64,000 nt of DNA, from positions 1 through 64,000 of the forward strand of contig NW_015961961.1 in the NCBI RefSeq assembly GCF_000497045.1, read 5' to 3'. This document shows, one piece after another, positions 46,726 through 56,733 of the stretch. The position numbers and the translations under genes are program-made. The DNA comes from Kalmanozyma brasiliensis GHG001 (lineage: Eukaryota; Basidiomycota; Ustilaginomycetes; Ustilaginales). The notes beneath the pieces were generated by a model. The model saw only the letters and a program-made list of their open reading frames with translations. It ran no database searches and had not been told where the DNA came from. Within the stretch, counting starts at the first letter, position 1. Each line of letters starts with the position of its first letter.

Positions 46726-49700
46726 TCACTCGACGGAGTTGTGCAAACTCGGTCGGTCCTTCCCCACCTTCCCTCGCTTGCCACCATCCCCCCACACCTC
46801 GTGCAAAAAGCTGTTCATCTCCTCAAACAGCTCCCTGTACGCACCCCTCACGCTCATGCTGTGCCTTGAATCCGTGAACATCCGAAACCGAAATCCTCGC
46901 GCTTTCGCCTTGGTCAACATGTCCAACAGGTGCGCCGAGCTGGAGAAGTGCACGTTGTCATCGGCGCTCCCGTGCATGAGGAGGTATTTTGTCGACGAAA
47001 ACGCGGGTGTGACGTGGATGGAGGACGTTTCGTAACCCGCCTTGTTGGTGAGTGGAGATTTGAGGTAGCGTTCTGTGTAGATCGAGTCGTAGAATCCCCA
47101 GTTCGTTACGGGGGCGACGGAGATGGCGAGCGAAAAGAGGTTCTTGGACAGCTCGACGGTCTTGGCGGTGAGATAACCGCCGTAGGACCAGCCCCACAAC
47201 CCAATCTTGGTATCGTCGACGTAGGGCAGGTGCGAGATTTGGCGAGCCGCCTCGTTGACGTCTGTCGCCTCGAGCGTACCCAAGTTGCCAGCGACGCACG
47301 AGCGGTACGATTGACCCTTAAACCCTGTACCTCGTCCATCGACGACAATGACAATGTAGCCCAAGGTGGACGAGACGTACTGATGCCAGTCCGCACGGTT
47401 CCACTTCGAATCGACAAGCTGCGAGTCCGGTCCGCCGTAGACGCGCATCAGCACGGGATACTTCGTCGACCCGGAGGGGTCAAAGTCGTGTGGGCGGATC
47501 TCTTTGACACTTGCCACGGTGGGTGTGCCGTCCGGGAGGGTGCTGTTGAGCGCAAGCTGGTAGAACGTGTTCGACGGCTTGACGTACTGGCTGGATAGCT
47601 GGCGGAGGAGCGTGTTTTCTTCGAGGACGAGGGTGAACGAGGGGTCGTCAATGGAGAGGATCTTTTGGTAGGGGACATTCGGGCCGAGGTAGTAGAGGAT
47701 GTAGTAGGCGCCCTTGGGATCGAACGTCACATCGTACGTGCCTGGGGTGGAGACGTCGGTCAGCGCGACCGGGTCTTTCGGCTTGTAGGAGGCCGCAGAG
47801 GAGCTAGCCTTCCAGTCGGGTAGCTCGACGTAGTACACGTTGCGAAGCGCAGGAGTCGGTCTCGCGGCAGTGAAGTAGGCTCGTCCTCGTTTGGCATCGA
47901 CGTGCTTTAGCTCGGCGATCTCCCACTTGCCCTGCGTGAGGAAGATTGGCTTGTCCGAGGCAGCCGAGGGGTAAAATGCCAAGTGTCGATATCCCTCCGG
48001 CGAGACGACGATATCCAGATAAGCTGTCGAGTCGACGGACAGATTGTGATGTGAGAGCGGCTCGATCGTTTGAGCGGCGCGTATCCAGCCGCTCTTGTCG
48101 GCACGGGCATCTTGCTTTCGCACCACCTCGCCGACTTTATCCGCCCCGACAGCCTTGTCCTTGAGATCAAATTTCACGAGGCGCATCACGTCGCTGTATC
48201 GGTCCGTCTCCTTGACGAGCAGCTCGGCGTCCGACACCCACTTGACTTCTGTGACCAGCCTTTCCTTGACCCCCGCATCGCTTGACAGCAATTTGTCGAC
48301 CTCGTCCACCGCCTTGCCCTTGGTCGACATGGGACTGTGCAGCGTGTACTGCGTCGGCTTGACGCTCGCCCCTTGCTTGGTGGCGTCCTTGATCTCGTCC
48401 AGGTCAATCATCCGGACGCTGACGGTAGGATTCGGGAACCCGGGCTTCGGATACTTCATCCGTGTCATCTTCTGGTACGGCGTAGTGAGTCCAGCGCGAT
48501 ATGCGTCCGGGTTGTATTTGGGGATCTCGTAGACGGGCACCTCGGTCTCGTCCAGTCGCAAGTAGACCAGCTTCGACCCGCCGGGACTGAACCACAGCAC
48601 CGAGTCGGAGCCGTACACCTCCTCTTCGTACACCCAGTCGGGGACAGCGTTGAACACGGTCGCCGACCCATCGGTGGTCACCTGGATCGCCTTCTCGCCT
48701 GCGCGAGGGATGACGAAGAGGTTGCTGTCCTCGACGTAGACGACGCTGGGCGGGTCTTTCGAAGCAGCCCCGGCCTTGCTGGGTGCAAATGCAGCGTACG
48801 AGATCTTGGACTTCGCAGATCCGATCGGAATCGTCTTCTTCTGCGCGATGTTGTGCAGCCAAACGCGGCTCTTCTTGCTGTACCGCCACTGGGGTGTCAC
48901 GCTCGTGTAGAACAGGACCCATCGCACGTCCGGCGAAAATTTGTACAGGGTCCAATCGAGCCTCCTCCCGTCGCCATCCTTGACGTTCGCACCCTCCACG
49001 ATGAGGCTCTTGCCACCGAACGAGGCAATCTTCCCTTCACCGGTTTTTTCCTTCCTGGCGTGCGTGACGTCCTCCAGGTAAATGTTGCGCTTGCCCCAAT
49101 CGACGTGGCTGAACACGCCCTCGTCTGGGTCCTCCTCGCTCCACTCGAGGTCGCTCGTTTGCGGTGTCAGCGTGCCGCCAAAGATGATATCCATGTCAAG
49201 CGGCATGAGTTGGCGTTTGGTCTCGACTTCCTTGAGCGGCAGACCAGTGCCCGCTGCTGCTTTGGCGAACGTGTCCCAGCCAGAGTCTTGGAAGTCGACC
49301 TGGAAGATGGAGCTGTTGGAGAGGGCGTAGTGGCCGTCGGCGGTGTCTGGCGAAGCAGGCTGCTTCCATATGCTCGACACATTTGAGGGATCCTCTTCGT
49401 GGAAGGGGTTGTATACGTCATTGACGACGCCAGAGACGCTGTCGTAGACCGAAGTCGGTGCAGGCGCTGGTGCAGATGTGGGAGTGTTGGACGATAGCCA
49501 TTGCAAGAGCGGTAGTGCGAGCATGAAACCGAGGACGACACCACTGAATATCAAGCATCCAGCAAAGACGCTCGGCCGCTTCTTCCTCGACTTGAGCCCC
49601 CTCGATCCTAGCCGTGCCCATATCGGGAGCCTCCGCCGCCTTGTTCTCGCGTCTCGGTCTGCTTGCATGAGCCCGACTTCTTCGTCGTCGTCGAGCACCA

Positions 49701-49899
49701 CATCTTGACTGCCCTCAAGCTCATATGTTTCGGCATCGTAGCGCGAGGATGTGCGCTTGGGTGGGTATAGCGAAGGTCCGTCGGGGGAATTCGAGCCGTC
49801 GCGATAGCGTTCGAGCTTCTCGTGCTTGTCTATTGATGCATCTGAGGCGGTAGCTTGCGAGTCATAGGAGGTGCGCGGCACCTTCCGTGGGTCGACCAT
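46726..49899 (-). CDS. Type IV dipeptidyl aminopeptidase (Ste13/Dap2-like)
   Basis: A 1057-residue type II membrane serine peptidase. A charged cytosolic N-terminus of about 106 residues precedes one transmembrane helix (about 107-133, FAGCLIFSGVVLGFMLALPLL). A beta-propeller domain follows (about 200-790, with WVYEEEVYGSDS, the EE motif that binds the substrate amino terminus). The C-terminal alpha/beta hydrolase carries the catalytic serine in GWSYGG (near 905), aspartate in GSADDN (near 979) and histidine in DSRHSM (near 1011). The family removes X-Pro/X-Ala dipeptides; Ste13 matures mating pheromone in the Golgi and Dap2 is vacuolar. The N-tail could carry sorting signals but which compartment is used is unknown. 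The real ATG is 49899. Confidence 0.92.
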   Translation of the reverse strand: MVDPRKVPRTSYDSQATASDASIDKHEKLERYRDGSNSPDGPSLYPPKRTSSRYDAETYELEGSQDVVLDDDEEVGLMQADRDARTRRRRLPIWARLGSRGLKSRKKRPSVFAGCLIFSGVVLGFMLALPLLQWLSSNTPTSAPAPAPTSVYDSVSGVVNDVYNPFHEEDPSNVSSIWKQPASPDTADGHYALSNSSIFQVDFQDSGWDTFAKAAAGTGLPLKEVETKRQLMPLDMDIIFGGTLTPQTSDLEWSEEDPDEGVFSHVDWGKRNIYLEDVTHARKEKTGEGKIASFGGKSLIVEGANVKDGDGRRLDWTLYKFSPDVRWVLFYTSVTPQWRYSKKSRVWLHNIAQKKTIPIGSAKSKISYAAFAPSKAGAASKDPPSVVYVEDSNLFVIPRAGEKAIQVTTDGSATVFNAVPDWVYEEEVYGSDSVLWFSPGGSKLVYLRLDETEVPVYEIPKYNPDAYRAGLTTPYQKMTRMKYPKPGFPNPTVSVRMIDLDEIKDATKQGASVKPTQYTLHSPMSTKGKAVDEVDKLLSSDAGVKERLVTEVKWVSDAELLVKETDRYSDVMRLVKFDLKDKAVGADKVGEVVRKQDARADKSGWIRAAQTIEPLSHHNLSVDSTAYLDIVVSPEGYRHLAFYPSAASDKPIFLTQGKWEIAELKHVDAKRGRAYFTAARPTPALRNVYYVELPDWKASSSAASYKPKDPVALTDVSTPGTYDVTFDPKGAYYILYYLGPNVPYQKILSIDDPSFTLVLEENTLLRQLSSQYVKPSNTFYQLALNSTLPDGTPTVASVKEIRPHDFDPSGSTKYPVLMRVYGGPDSQLVDSKWNRADWHQYVSSTLGYIVIVVDGRGTGFKGQSYRSCVAGNLGTLEATDVNEAARQISHLPYVDDTKIGLWGWSYGGYLTAKTVELSKNLFSLAISVAPVTNWGFYDSIYTERYLKSPLTNKAGYETSSIHVTPAFSSTKYLLMHGSADDNVHFSSSAHLLDMLTKAKARGFRFRMFTDSRHSMSVRGAYRELFEEMNSFLHEVWGDGGKRGKVGKDRPSLHNSVE

Positions 49900-50737
49900 C
49901 GTGTTGAGGTTGGTCTCGAGCAGAGTGTGATGGTAGGAGCTTGGGATGCAATGCAAGTGTTCTCAGCCCTAAGTCGACATTGAGGAGCGTGTCGATCGAC
50001 GCAGCGATGAAGGGCGCCGTTACTGAAGAGGAAGTGAGATGTGCGCTGAATGAAAGGAGGCTCTGGCCGGAAGATGAAGGTGAGACGCCACGAAGCTCAG
50101 TTGACCCCAGAAACAAGACTCGTCCAGGGTCCAGCAGACTCGGCGTCCCATCTTGACTGCGTTTCTGATTGCCGAGCCGAGCCAAAACGCGAAAATCAGG
50201 TCGACGCCAAGTCGAGGCACAAAGCACACGAGCTGTGCTCCTTTATGAAATTCGAGCCAAACTGCTGCATTCCCCGCGTGCATGGCAGGAATCAGCCGAT
50301 TCGACAGCATTCACGCCTATTGAGGCGCGCGCTGCATTCAAGGTCTGCTTCGACGCAGACAAGTCCAAGACAAAACAGGCCGAAGGAAGATATACGCATA
50401 CTATGACAAAGCTGCAAGCGACGCAGCACTAATGATGACATCCAGGTAGGGGGCGAGAAGCCGAGAAGGAGAATGAGTGTGATGAGATCCCGCGCGCCAT
50501 CAAACCGCAGCAGCAAGAGGTGACGAGAAGCGACGTTGGCGATCGGTGCGAAGTGGTCAAGTATGACATGCAGCAAAGGATAATGAGAGAGGCACCGACT
50601 CTAGGTCAGGTCGGCCATGAGGAGCTTTGCGAGCCCTTGGCGCAAAATCCTGGGTATCATTTCGCTTGCTTTTGTCCCTTCTCGACAAGATCAGGAGCAG
50701 AGCGTTCCGTTGAATCATCTGTATCGGACTTTGGCGG
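49900..50737. promoter_or_regulatory. DPAP upstream / HSF downstream spacer
   Basis: An 838-base region with the DPAP promoter at its left and the HSF gene terminator at its right. Frames of 121 and 126 codons have no recognisable domain. Confidence 0.35.
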
Positions 50738-52924
50738 TCAGAGTGGCGACTTCCTCTTTGCCAACCCTGGTGATGTCGCCTGGATCAACACGGGCGTGCC
50801 TTGTCCACTCGGCCCCGAATTCGACGCTGTGCGCTTCAACGGCGTTCGCATCGCCTTGGCGTTAGGTCCTTCGCTGCCGTCGGGGCCAAAGAAGCTCTGA
50901 TCGGCCATGGTGAGGTTGTTGTGACCAAATTGTGGGAAGCCGTTGTTGGTGAAGTACGGTGACCCTCCCATCATGGAGCCTGGCGCAGGGGAAGGAGGAA
51001 GCGGTGTGTTGATGGCCGCCATCATGGCCTGATGCTGCGGAGAAATTGGCGAGGCTGGCACGCTCATCATGCCCAGACCGGCGTTGCTCGCCGAAAGCCC
51101 GGCAGACGTCGGGCTGACACCGGGATGCATGCCACCATGCCCAAACATGCTCGCTGTCGCTGATGTGTCGATGGCAAGTCCTGCTAAGCCTGCTCTGTTC
51201 GCAGCTACCCCTCCGCCACGTCCGATGTTGAATTGCGGGGGAGGCATCTGCCCTTCTCCAAACGAAGCTGAACGATGCGGCAACCCGGATGCCGCAGCCA
51301 TCATGGCCGCTTCGCCATGCATCGAGCCATGCATCGGGGAGCCATTCATCGTCATCATGCTTTCGCTGTGCGCCGAGCTCGCCGAGACACGCCGTGAGAT
51401 CGGCGTGCTGGCGATACCGAATCCTTCTGGCGTTGCACCAAAGCCAGGTGATCCGCCGTGCATGCCTTGCGGCGCCTGTGTCGGCAGTCCGTGACCCATA
51501 CGCAGGCCGCTCTGACCCGCGCCAGCACCAAATTCGGGCTCCGTCACAAAGATAGGTGGGCCATCGTGGCCCTGCGGTGTCCACAGCCCTTGCGGAGGCA
51601 TCGGTGACGGTAGGTCCAAGGTCGGAACACGCACATCGAAGCCGACATTGCCACCGCTCGCTTTCTTGACGTGATCGAGCACCATTCCGAGCACGTCCCG
51701 GAGCTGAGTGGTAAAGGTGCGAAGAGCCATGTTTTGCTCGGTGAGCTCCTCGATCCTGAACTGCATCTCGTCGACCTGCTGCCGCAACTGCATCTGACCA
51801 ACGCTGACGCTGTACTGCAGGTCTCGTGCTTCGACGCGGGCGTGTTCCGAATCCAGCGCTTTCCTGCGGATGTCGTCGAGCAGATCCGGACGTCCACGCA
51901 AGAATTTGGGATGCGAGAATTCCCAGATCTGAGCGTCGACCGACTGACGATGACCGCGCGGTGTCTTGTTGACCTTGTAGAAGCCGTACATGTTGAGCTG
52001 ACGAATGAAGCTGGAAAAGTTGCTGTGCTTGAAGTGCTTGCCGAGAACCTCCTTCGCGAATTCATCAAAGTTGCAAACCATGACGCTGGTGCCGTTTCGA
52101 TTCCAGCTGATGAGATGCTGGTAGTCGGGATCGCTGACCATGCGAAACAGCTTGTAGACGAACTTGCTGCTCTGTCGCTTTTCGGCAGCCAGATCTACAT
52201 CCGACTCCCTGGTGACATTGGAATCGTCGATGGAGGTATCACCGATACTCTGGTCGCCGACGCCGTTGAAACCATTTGTGGGACTGTTGACATTCTGAGA
52301 GACGGCGCTCTTGAAGGATGCCGAGCTGTACGATCGCATGTCGGCCGACATGACGGCGCCGGTCTCGTTGCTGAGATTGTACTCGGTTCTCAGTGGCGAG
52401 GAAGCGGCAGGTGCGCCGAGATTTGCGTCGAGGATGCTACTGGAGGAGGCGTCAGGATGCAAGAGCGGCGATGTGGCAGAGGCGCCAGGGATGCTGAAGG
52501 AGGACGCATCTGCAGGTGAGGTCAGCTGGGATTGCGGCGACGAAGCGTGGACGTTGGCAAAATTGAGCGAGTTGGACTGGTGCTGCTGCTGTCGCTGCTG
52601 CTGCTGCTGCTGCTGAAGAAGTTGCTGCTGCTGCAACTGTTGCAGATGCTGCTGCTGCTCTCCTTCGCTCTTGACAGAGAGGCCAGAGATATTGAGATGC
52701 AGATTGTTGCCCGCCGAGCTGTTCTGCATGTTGCTGACATCGTGACCAAAGACGCTGAGGGAGGAAGCGGGATCGGTTGCATTAAGCTTGCCTAAGTGCG
52801 CGAGCGTCGCCGGAGAGTCGGAGCCGAGATGCTGGAGCGGCTGATTTGGCGATGATGATGGAGGGGCCTGGAAGAAGGCGTCAAAGGCCGGGTCAAAGCT
52901 TTGACCATTTTCGATGCCGTTCAT
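50738..52924 (-). CDS. HSF-type transcription factor
   Basis: A 728-residue nuclear factor starting at the ATG at 52924. The N-terminal region is Gln/Ser-rich with a poly-Q run (52590-52640). The HSF DNA-binding domain spans about residues 248-343: FVYKLFRMVSDPDYQHLISWNRNG, the recognition helix in HFKHSNFSSFIRQLNMYGFYKV, and WEFSHPKFLRG. Heptad coiled coils for trimerisation follow at about 355-415. The rest is Gly/Met/Pro-rich and probably activating. There is no response-regulator receiver domain, so it is not Skn7. Whether it is the main heat-shock factor or an Sfl1/Mga1-type paralogue is uncertain, because fungi keep several. An unusually long upstream region suggests complex control. 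Confidence 0.85.
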   Translation of the reverse strand: MNGIENGQSFDPAFDAFFQAPPSSSPNQPLQHLGSDSPATLAHLGKLNATDPASSLSVFGHDVSNMQNSSAGNNLHLNISGLSVKSEGEQQQHLQQLQQQQLLQQQQQQQRQQQHQSNSLNFANVHASSPQSQLTSPADASSFSIPGASATSPLLHPDASSSSILDANLGAPAASSPLRTEYNLSNETGAVMSADMRSYSSASFKSAVSQNVNSPTNGFNGVGDQSIGDTSIDDSNVTRESDVDLAAEKRQSSKFVYKLFRMVSDPDYQHLISWNRNGTSVMVCNFDEFAKEVLGKHFKHSNFSSFIRQLNMYGFYKVNKTPRGHRQSVDAQIWEFSHPKFLRGRPDLLDDIRRKALDSEHARVEARDLQYSVSVGQMQLRQQVDEMQFRIEELTEQNMALRTFTTQLRDVLGMVLDHVKKASGGNVGFDVRVPTLDLPSPMPPQGLWTPQGHDGPPIFVTEPEFGAGAGQSGLRMGHGLPTQAPQGMHGGSPGFGATPEGFGIASTPISRRVSASSAHSESMMTMNGSPMHGSMHGEAAMMAAASGLPHRSASFGEGQMPPPQFNIGRGGGVAANRAGLAGLAIDTSATASMFGHGGMHPGVSPTSAGLSASNAGLGMMSVPASPISPQHQAMMAAINTPLPPSPAPGSMMGGSPYFTNNGFPQFGHNNLTMADQSFFGPDGSEGPNAKAMRTPLKRTASNSGPSGQGTPVLIQATSPGLAKRKSPL
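52575..52660. repeat. CTG-rich trinucleotide repeat in the HSF gene
   Basis: CTG/TTG triplets encode the glutamine tract near the N-terminus of the HSF-type protein; likely length-variable. Confidence 0.65.
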
Positions 52925-55293
52925 GCTGGGCAGGTGGGTTTGATCCTCCCGGATGTGTTTCGTGGGCTTGCTGCAACGCAAATGAAAGCTCTATGAGAGT
53001 GCCAGAACTGAATGCAGTGCACCGATATGCACCAGCGATATGCACCAAGGAGATTGGCAGATGAGTGCGTGAACGCTGCCAAGATGCTGAGCGTCTAGAA
53101 CACTGTGCCTGTCAATGAGCTGGAGCTGGGAACGAGGTAGCCTGCGTCGTGATTACAAAGCTGTCGAATCTAAGCGCGGTGCGAAGAAGGAGCGTTGTCG
53201 CGGTGCAAAAGAGGAATGATGCAATGCGCGTCCGAGATGATGGGTAGCTGGTAGCAATGACAATGGCTGCAGGTGCATTCCGTGATGAGACGAGGGCGGG
53301 TTCGACGTAATAGACGCTGAGAGACAATGCGACGATAGACAGATAAAGTCCTCGGAGAAATGCGTCTGCACCTTGAGGAACCAGTTCAAACGAGAGAAGG
53401 GGAGGTGTCAATAGAGGTGGTGATGATGATGAGGAGGATTAGCGTGTTGAAGGAACAGCTGATCACGTTCTGACAAGGCAAAAGGCAGTCTTGAGCCACG
53501 AGCAAGCGCGACTTCTTTGCACAGAGCGGAGATGCCGCCGAAACACACACTTCTCACTCACTCACTCTGCTGTCACGCCGAGTTTGACCCTCGCTTCACC
53601 TCCTCTGAGTTCTAATCCTGGCAGACCGACAGACAGGGCACGCGCTGTTGTTACTCGAGTTGCGGGGTCTCGTGCCTGCGTGCCCTGCTTTTTGGCGGAT
53701 TCTTCGCGCTGTGACCCTTTTGCCGATTGCACTCCGCGCCCCGAGTGAGAGCTTCAAGGGGAAAAGCAGGGTCCTCTCCGGGCTCGCTTTCTCCGACAGA
53801 GTCCAGTGAGTCGGAGCGCGACCGGCCAGCTGGCGCGTTCCAGTTTCTCACGCTGATGCTCTCGCTGTTGCACCCTTTCCCGCCTTGCCGCCTCGAGAGC
53901 GAGCTAGAATCAGCCAGCGGATCAGCGATCCGACGGCCAGCGAGCAGGGACCCTGACAACCGCTCCTTCGGCTTCGGCGTCCGACAAAAGCTTCGTAATG
54001 ATCACAGAGAAGCGCATCTGCTGGCAAATGCAAGATCGCACCGAGTCGAACAACTGGCTTTGACATCTCAGATGCGATCTGCGAGGTGCAGTTGACCGCA
54101 GATATGAGAAGCCGGGGCACTGCTCTGGCTGGCTGTGCATTTGCGCGTGCGTGCGTGCATACTCAACCTTGGGGTTCAGAGGCGATGTCGACTCCGCTGC
54201 ACTGTAGATCAGATCGATCTGCGGTTGGCACAGATGTCTCTACTTGGAGCGCGCGAGGCACGGCTGCGGACCTCGCCGTGATTGTTTGCATCTGGCTTCA
54301 GGGGCATGCATGACAGCAGCAGCAAAACGCTTTTGGCTGGCTCTGCCAAGTGCTTTTGGCGCCACGCGGAGCCACTCAGATGGGCACACACACAACGCTT
54401 TGTCGTTCGGCGCTATCCAGCATGCGGAAGATTCTTTGGCTGGCTCCGCCAAATCGCTTTTGCTGGCTCCGCTTGTGACGCTACGCATCTGTGAGCTGAG
54501 TCGATATGGCACTTCGAGCCTCATCGTTCAACGCTGTTTCAGCGTGCTGGCAAGACAGACCTCTCGTGCGTGCTCATTGTCGTCTTCAATTCCGTTAAGT
54601 TCGGCCACTGGGTTTAATTGGCGCTCCAACTCGACCTTGACTCGTAGCACACCATTGTTCCAACTCCAAGAGGTGCCCCTTCCGGTCCGTCAAGCACAAA
54701 ATCGTCTTGATTACAGACGAATCGGTGATGTTCGTGAAACAAATGCATGACATGGCGTTGCAAGATGGACGAGACGGGTATTGTACATGTTGGAGGTAAA
54801 GTTTTGTTCTCTCGTCAGCAGCAGAGAAAGTCTGGCGAGCGAGAGAGCGAGAGGATGTCTCTCAAAGTCGTCGCTCGGCCGTGTCCTCCTTGCTGCTGGC
54901 GGGCGGTTCCGACGTGCCAAGATCGATGACAGAACCATCTCCTCCTCGGTCGGAACCTCCCGAAGGCGCTGGCTGTCGCGGATCCAGCCTCTGCTGCCAG
55001 CTTCTCGGCAACAATGCCAAAAGCCAGCTCAATCCTCCTCCTCCTCTACCTTCGCCTGCAGAGGAAGAAGAGGCAGGTCCAAAACGGCTGGAGAATCCAG
55101 GCCCGGTCGTCGACGACGGCGAGTATGCGTGCGGGTGCAGATCCAACAGCGACGGTTGCTGCTTTGGCTGCTGCTCTTGTTCTGAATTGGATCTGCTGCT
55201 CCCCTTGCCACTCTGCTGCCCCTCGCGATCCCTGGCCTCAATCTCTCGAATGGTGCGGTTGTGCTTCCTGCCGTATTTGGACCGAGCCGCATG
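52925..55293. promoter_or_regulatory. Long upstream region of the HSF-type gene
   Basis: About 2.4 kb between the HSF ATG and the stop of the PDH kinase gene, both on the minus strand. No supported gene was seen; the frames near 54862-55357 have only low-complexity translations. It contains a cluster of TGGCTCCGC elements at 54336-54472 and one GAAGATTC (54427-54434), which matches a paired heat-shock element unit. Confidence 0.4.
54330..54473. repeat. Cluster of GCTGGCTCYGC repeats with hairpin potential
   Basis: Direct copies of GCTGGCTCYGC lie at 54336-54346, 54439-54449 and 54462-54472, with an inverted TGGCTCCGC at 54366-54374. Two copies sit inside small stems, TTGGC/GCCAA and TTTGGC/GCCAAA. 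A degenerate copy lies at 54127-54138. Confidence 0.6.
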
Positions 55294-56733
55294 CTACGGC
55301 AGCGGTTCGCTGCTCGATGACAGTCGGTTGAGGTGCAGGTACACATCCGTGCCATAGCCCTCCATCGAGATCAGCTTGAGATCACCGCCAAAGTAGCGAG
55401 CGTACAGTCGTGCCAGTGGCAGACCGTAACCGAAACCGGCCATGGGCGCTTTAAAGTCGGAAGCATTGAACTCGGGGTCCAAGTCTTCCGATTGGGCCGT
55501 GGTGTACATGTAGGTCCACACCAGCGGCATCTCGCTGCGTGGGATTCCTCCACCCTCGTCGCTGATCTTGATCGTGATGTCCTCCTTGCCTTCGACGACG
55601 ATGACCTTGATGGGCGGGAAATTGTCCTCCTGCTCCACACCGTAACGCTCCACCACGGCTCGAAGCGAGTTCTTGAGCAGCTCGAAGAGCATGTGGTTCA
55701 AATGGCTTGGCACGTACATGAACGTGAGATCGGGCGGGCAGACAAGCTGCACAGGCGGACCCTTGAACAGCCCGTAGTGCTCCTCGCAGACGAATCGTGC
55801 GTTCTCGATAGCTTCGTGCGCCATAGCACCCACATTGGTGTTGGTGCAGATGATGCCAACGTACTGCTCATGCTCCTGGTTGCCATCGACCTTGACGCGG
55901 GCGATCTGATCCGAGAGCGAAAAGTCGCCGTTGCTGTTGGTGCTGCTGCCGCTGCCAATGAGCTTGGAGGATGGCTGTTGCGAGGAACGGCTGAGGGCGA
56001 TGTGCTGACCGATCAGGATACGAATGCCGATACGCGAGAGGTAGAAACGATCCAAGAAGGATTGCACGTCCGCTTGAAGTCGGTTGGCCTTTCTTGATCG
56101 CTTGTATTCCAGCACGCCCTGGGCGATGGTGGTGACGACGGCATCGTGCCTCTTTTTGATCTTCTCGAGGGCTTTTGTAAAGTCTTCATTGTACTGCTCG
56201 ATCTCGCTGGGCCATTGCTGATCTGGCAGATTGGCATAATATCGTTGCTCGAGGAGAGCGCGTGATCTTGAGCCGTTGCCGTTCTTGCCGTTGCCATTTC
56301 TCGGTACAAGCGCCTTTGCGAGGCTGTCATCGCTGTCGGTCAGCGTGGCCGACTCTAGCAGGCTGGGATTTGGCTTGGACTGCGGAAGAGGCTCGGCGTT
56401 CTTGGCTGCGTTCTGCAGAAGTTTCTGTACTGAGTCGGGAAGCTGCGGCTTGGGGAACTCGACGAGCTCCTCGAAGGACTGTGCATACCAGTTCTTGACC
56501 TTGACGATCGAGGGCATCTTGGAGAGGTCATGTGGCAATTCATCCAGCTCCTTAACACGATGCGCCAGTCGAATGGGAAGCTCTTCTGCGAGGAAGCTAC
56601 CTGCTTGGAGGATAGTGCCTGGATTCGGATTGCGCCCAAACTGCACCATCTGACGGAGCGAGATGCCGGTCTGTGGGAAGCTTGCGAAGTGGTGCAGCTG
56701 CGACCACAGCTTTTGTGAGATTTGGTAGCTCAT
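55294..56733 (-). CDS. Mitochondrial pyruvate dehydrogenase kinase (PDK/BCKDK family)
   Basis: A 479-residue kinase of the PDK family. The N-terminal half is the helical bundle (FPQTGISLRQMVQFG near residue 20, ELPIRLAHRVKELDELP, and FLDRFYLSRIGIRILIGQHIAL near 230). The C-terminal half is a GHKL ATPase: N-box HLNHMLFELLKNSLRA (near 344), G1 box ISDEGGGIPRSEM (near 393), and the lid/G2 segment GFGYGLPLARLYARYFGGDL (near 435). It inactivates the E1 alpha subunit of a mitochondrial 2-oxoacid dehydrogenase complex. The MSYQISQKLWSQLHHFA start has the amphipathic look of a matrix targeting segment. Pyruvate rather than branched-chain dehydrogenase as target is the more likely but not proven choice. 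Confidence 0.9.
   Translation of the reverse strand: MSYQISQKLWSQLHHFASFPQTGISLRQMVQFGRNPNPGTILQAGSFLAEELPIRLAHRVKELDELPHDLSKMPSIVKVKNWYAQSFEELVEFPKPQLPDSVQKLLQNAAKNAEPLPQSKPNPSLLESATLTDSDDSLAKALVPRNGNGKNGNGSRSRALLEQRYYANLPDQQWPSEIEQYNEDFTKALEKIKKRHDAVVTTIAQGVLEYKRSRKANRLQADVQSFLDRFYLSRIGIRILIGQHIALSRSSQQPSSKLIGSGSSTNSNGDFSLSDQIARVKVDGNQEHEQYVGIICTNTNVGAMAHEAIENARFVCEEHYGLFKGPPVQLVCPPDLTFMYVPSHLNHMLFELLKNSLRAVVERYGVEQEDNFPPIKVIVVEGKEDITIKISDEGGGIPRSEMPLVWTYMYTTAQSEDLDPEFNASDFKAPMAGFGYGLPLARLYARYFGGDLKLISMEGYGTDVYLHLNRLSSSSEPLP

Noticed and set aside
54881..55357. 158-codon plus-strand frame near the end of the PDH kinase gene
   Set aside because: Leu/Cys/Ser low-complexity residues, overlaps the antisense of the kinase C-terminus and has no domain.
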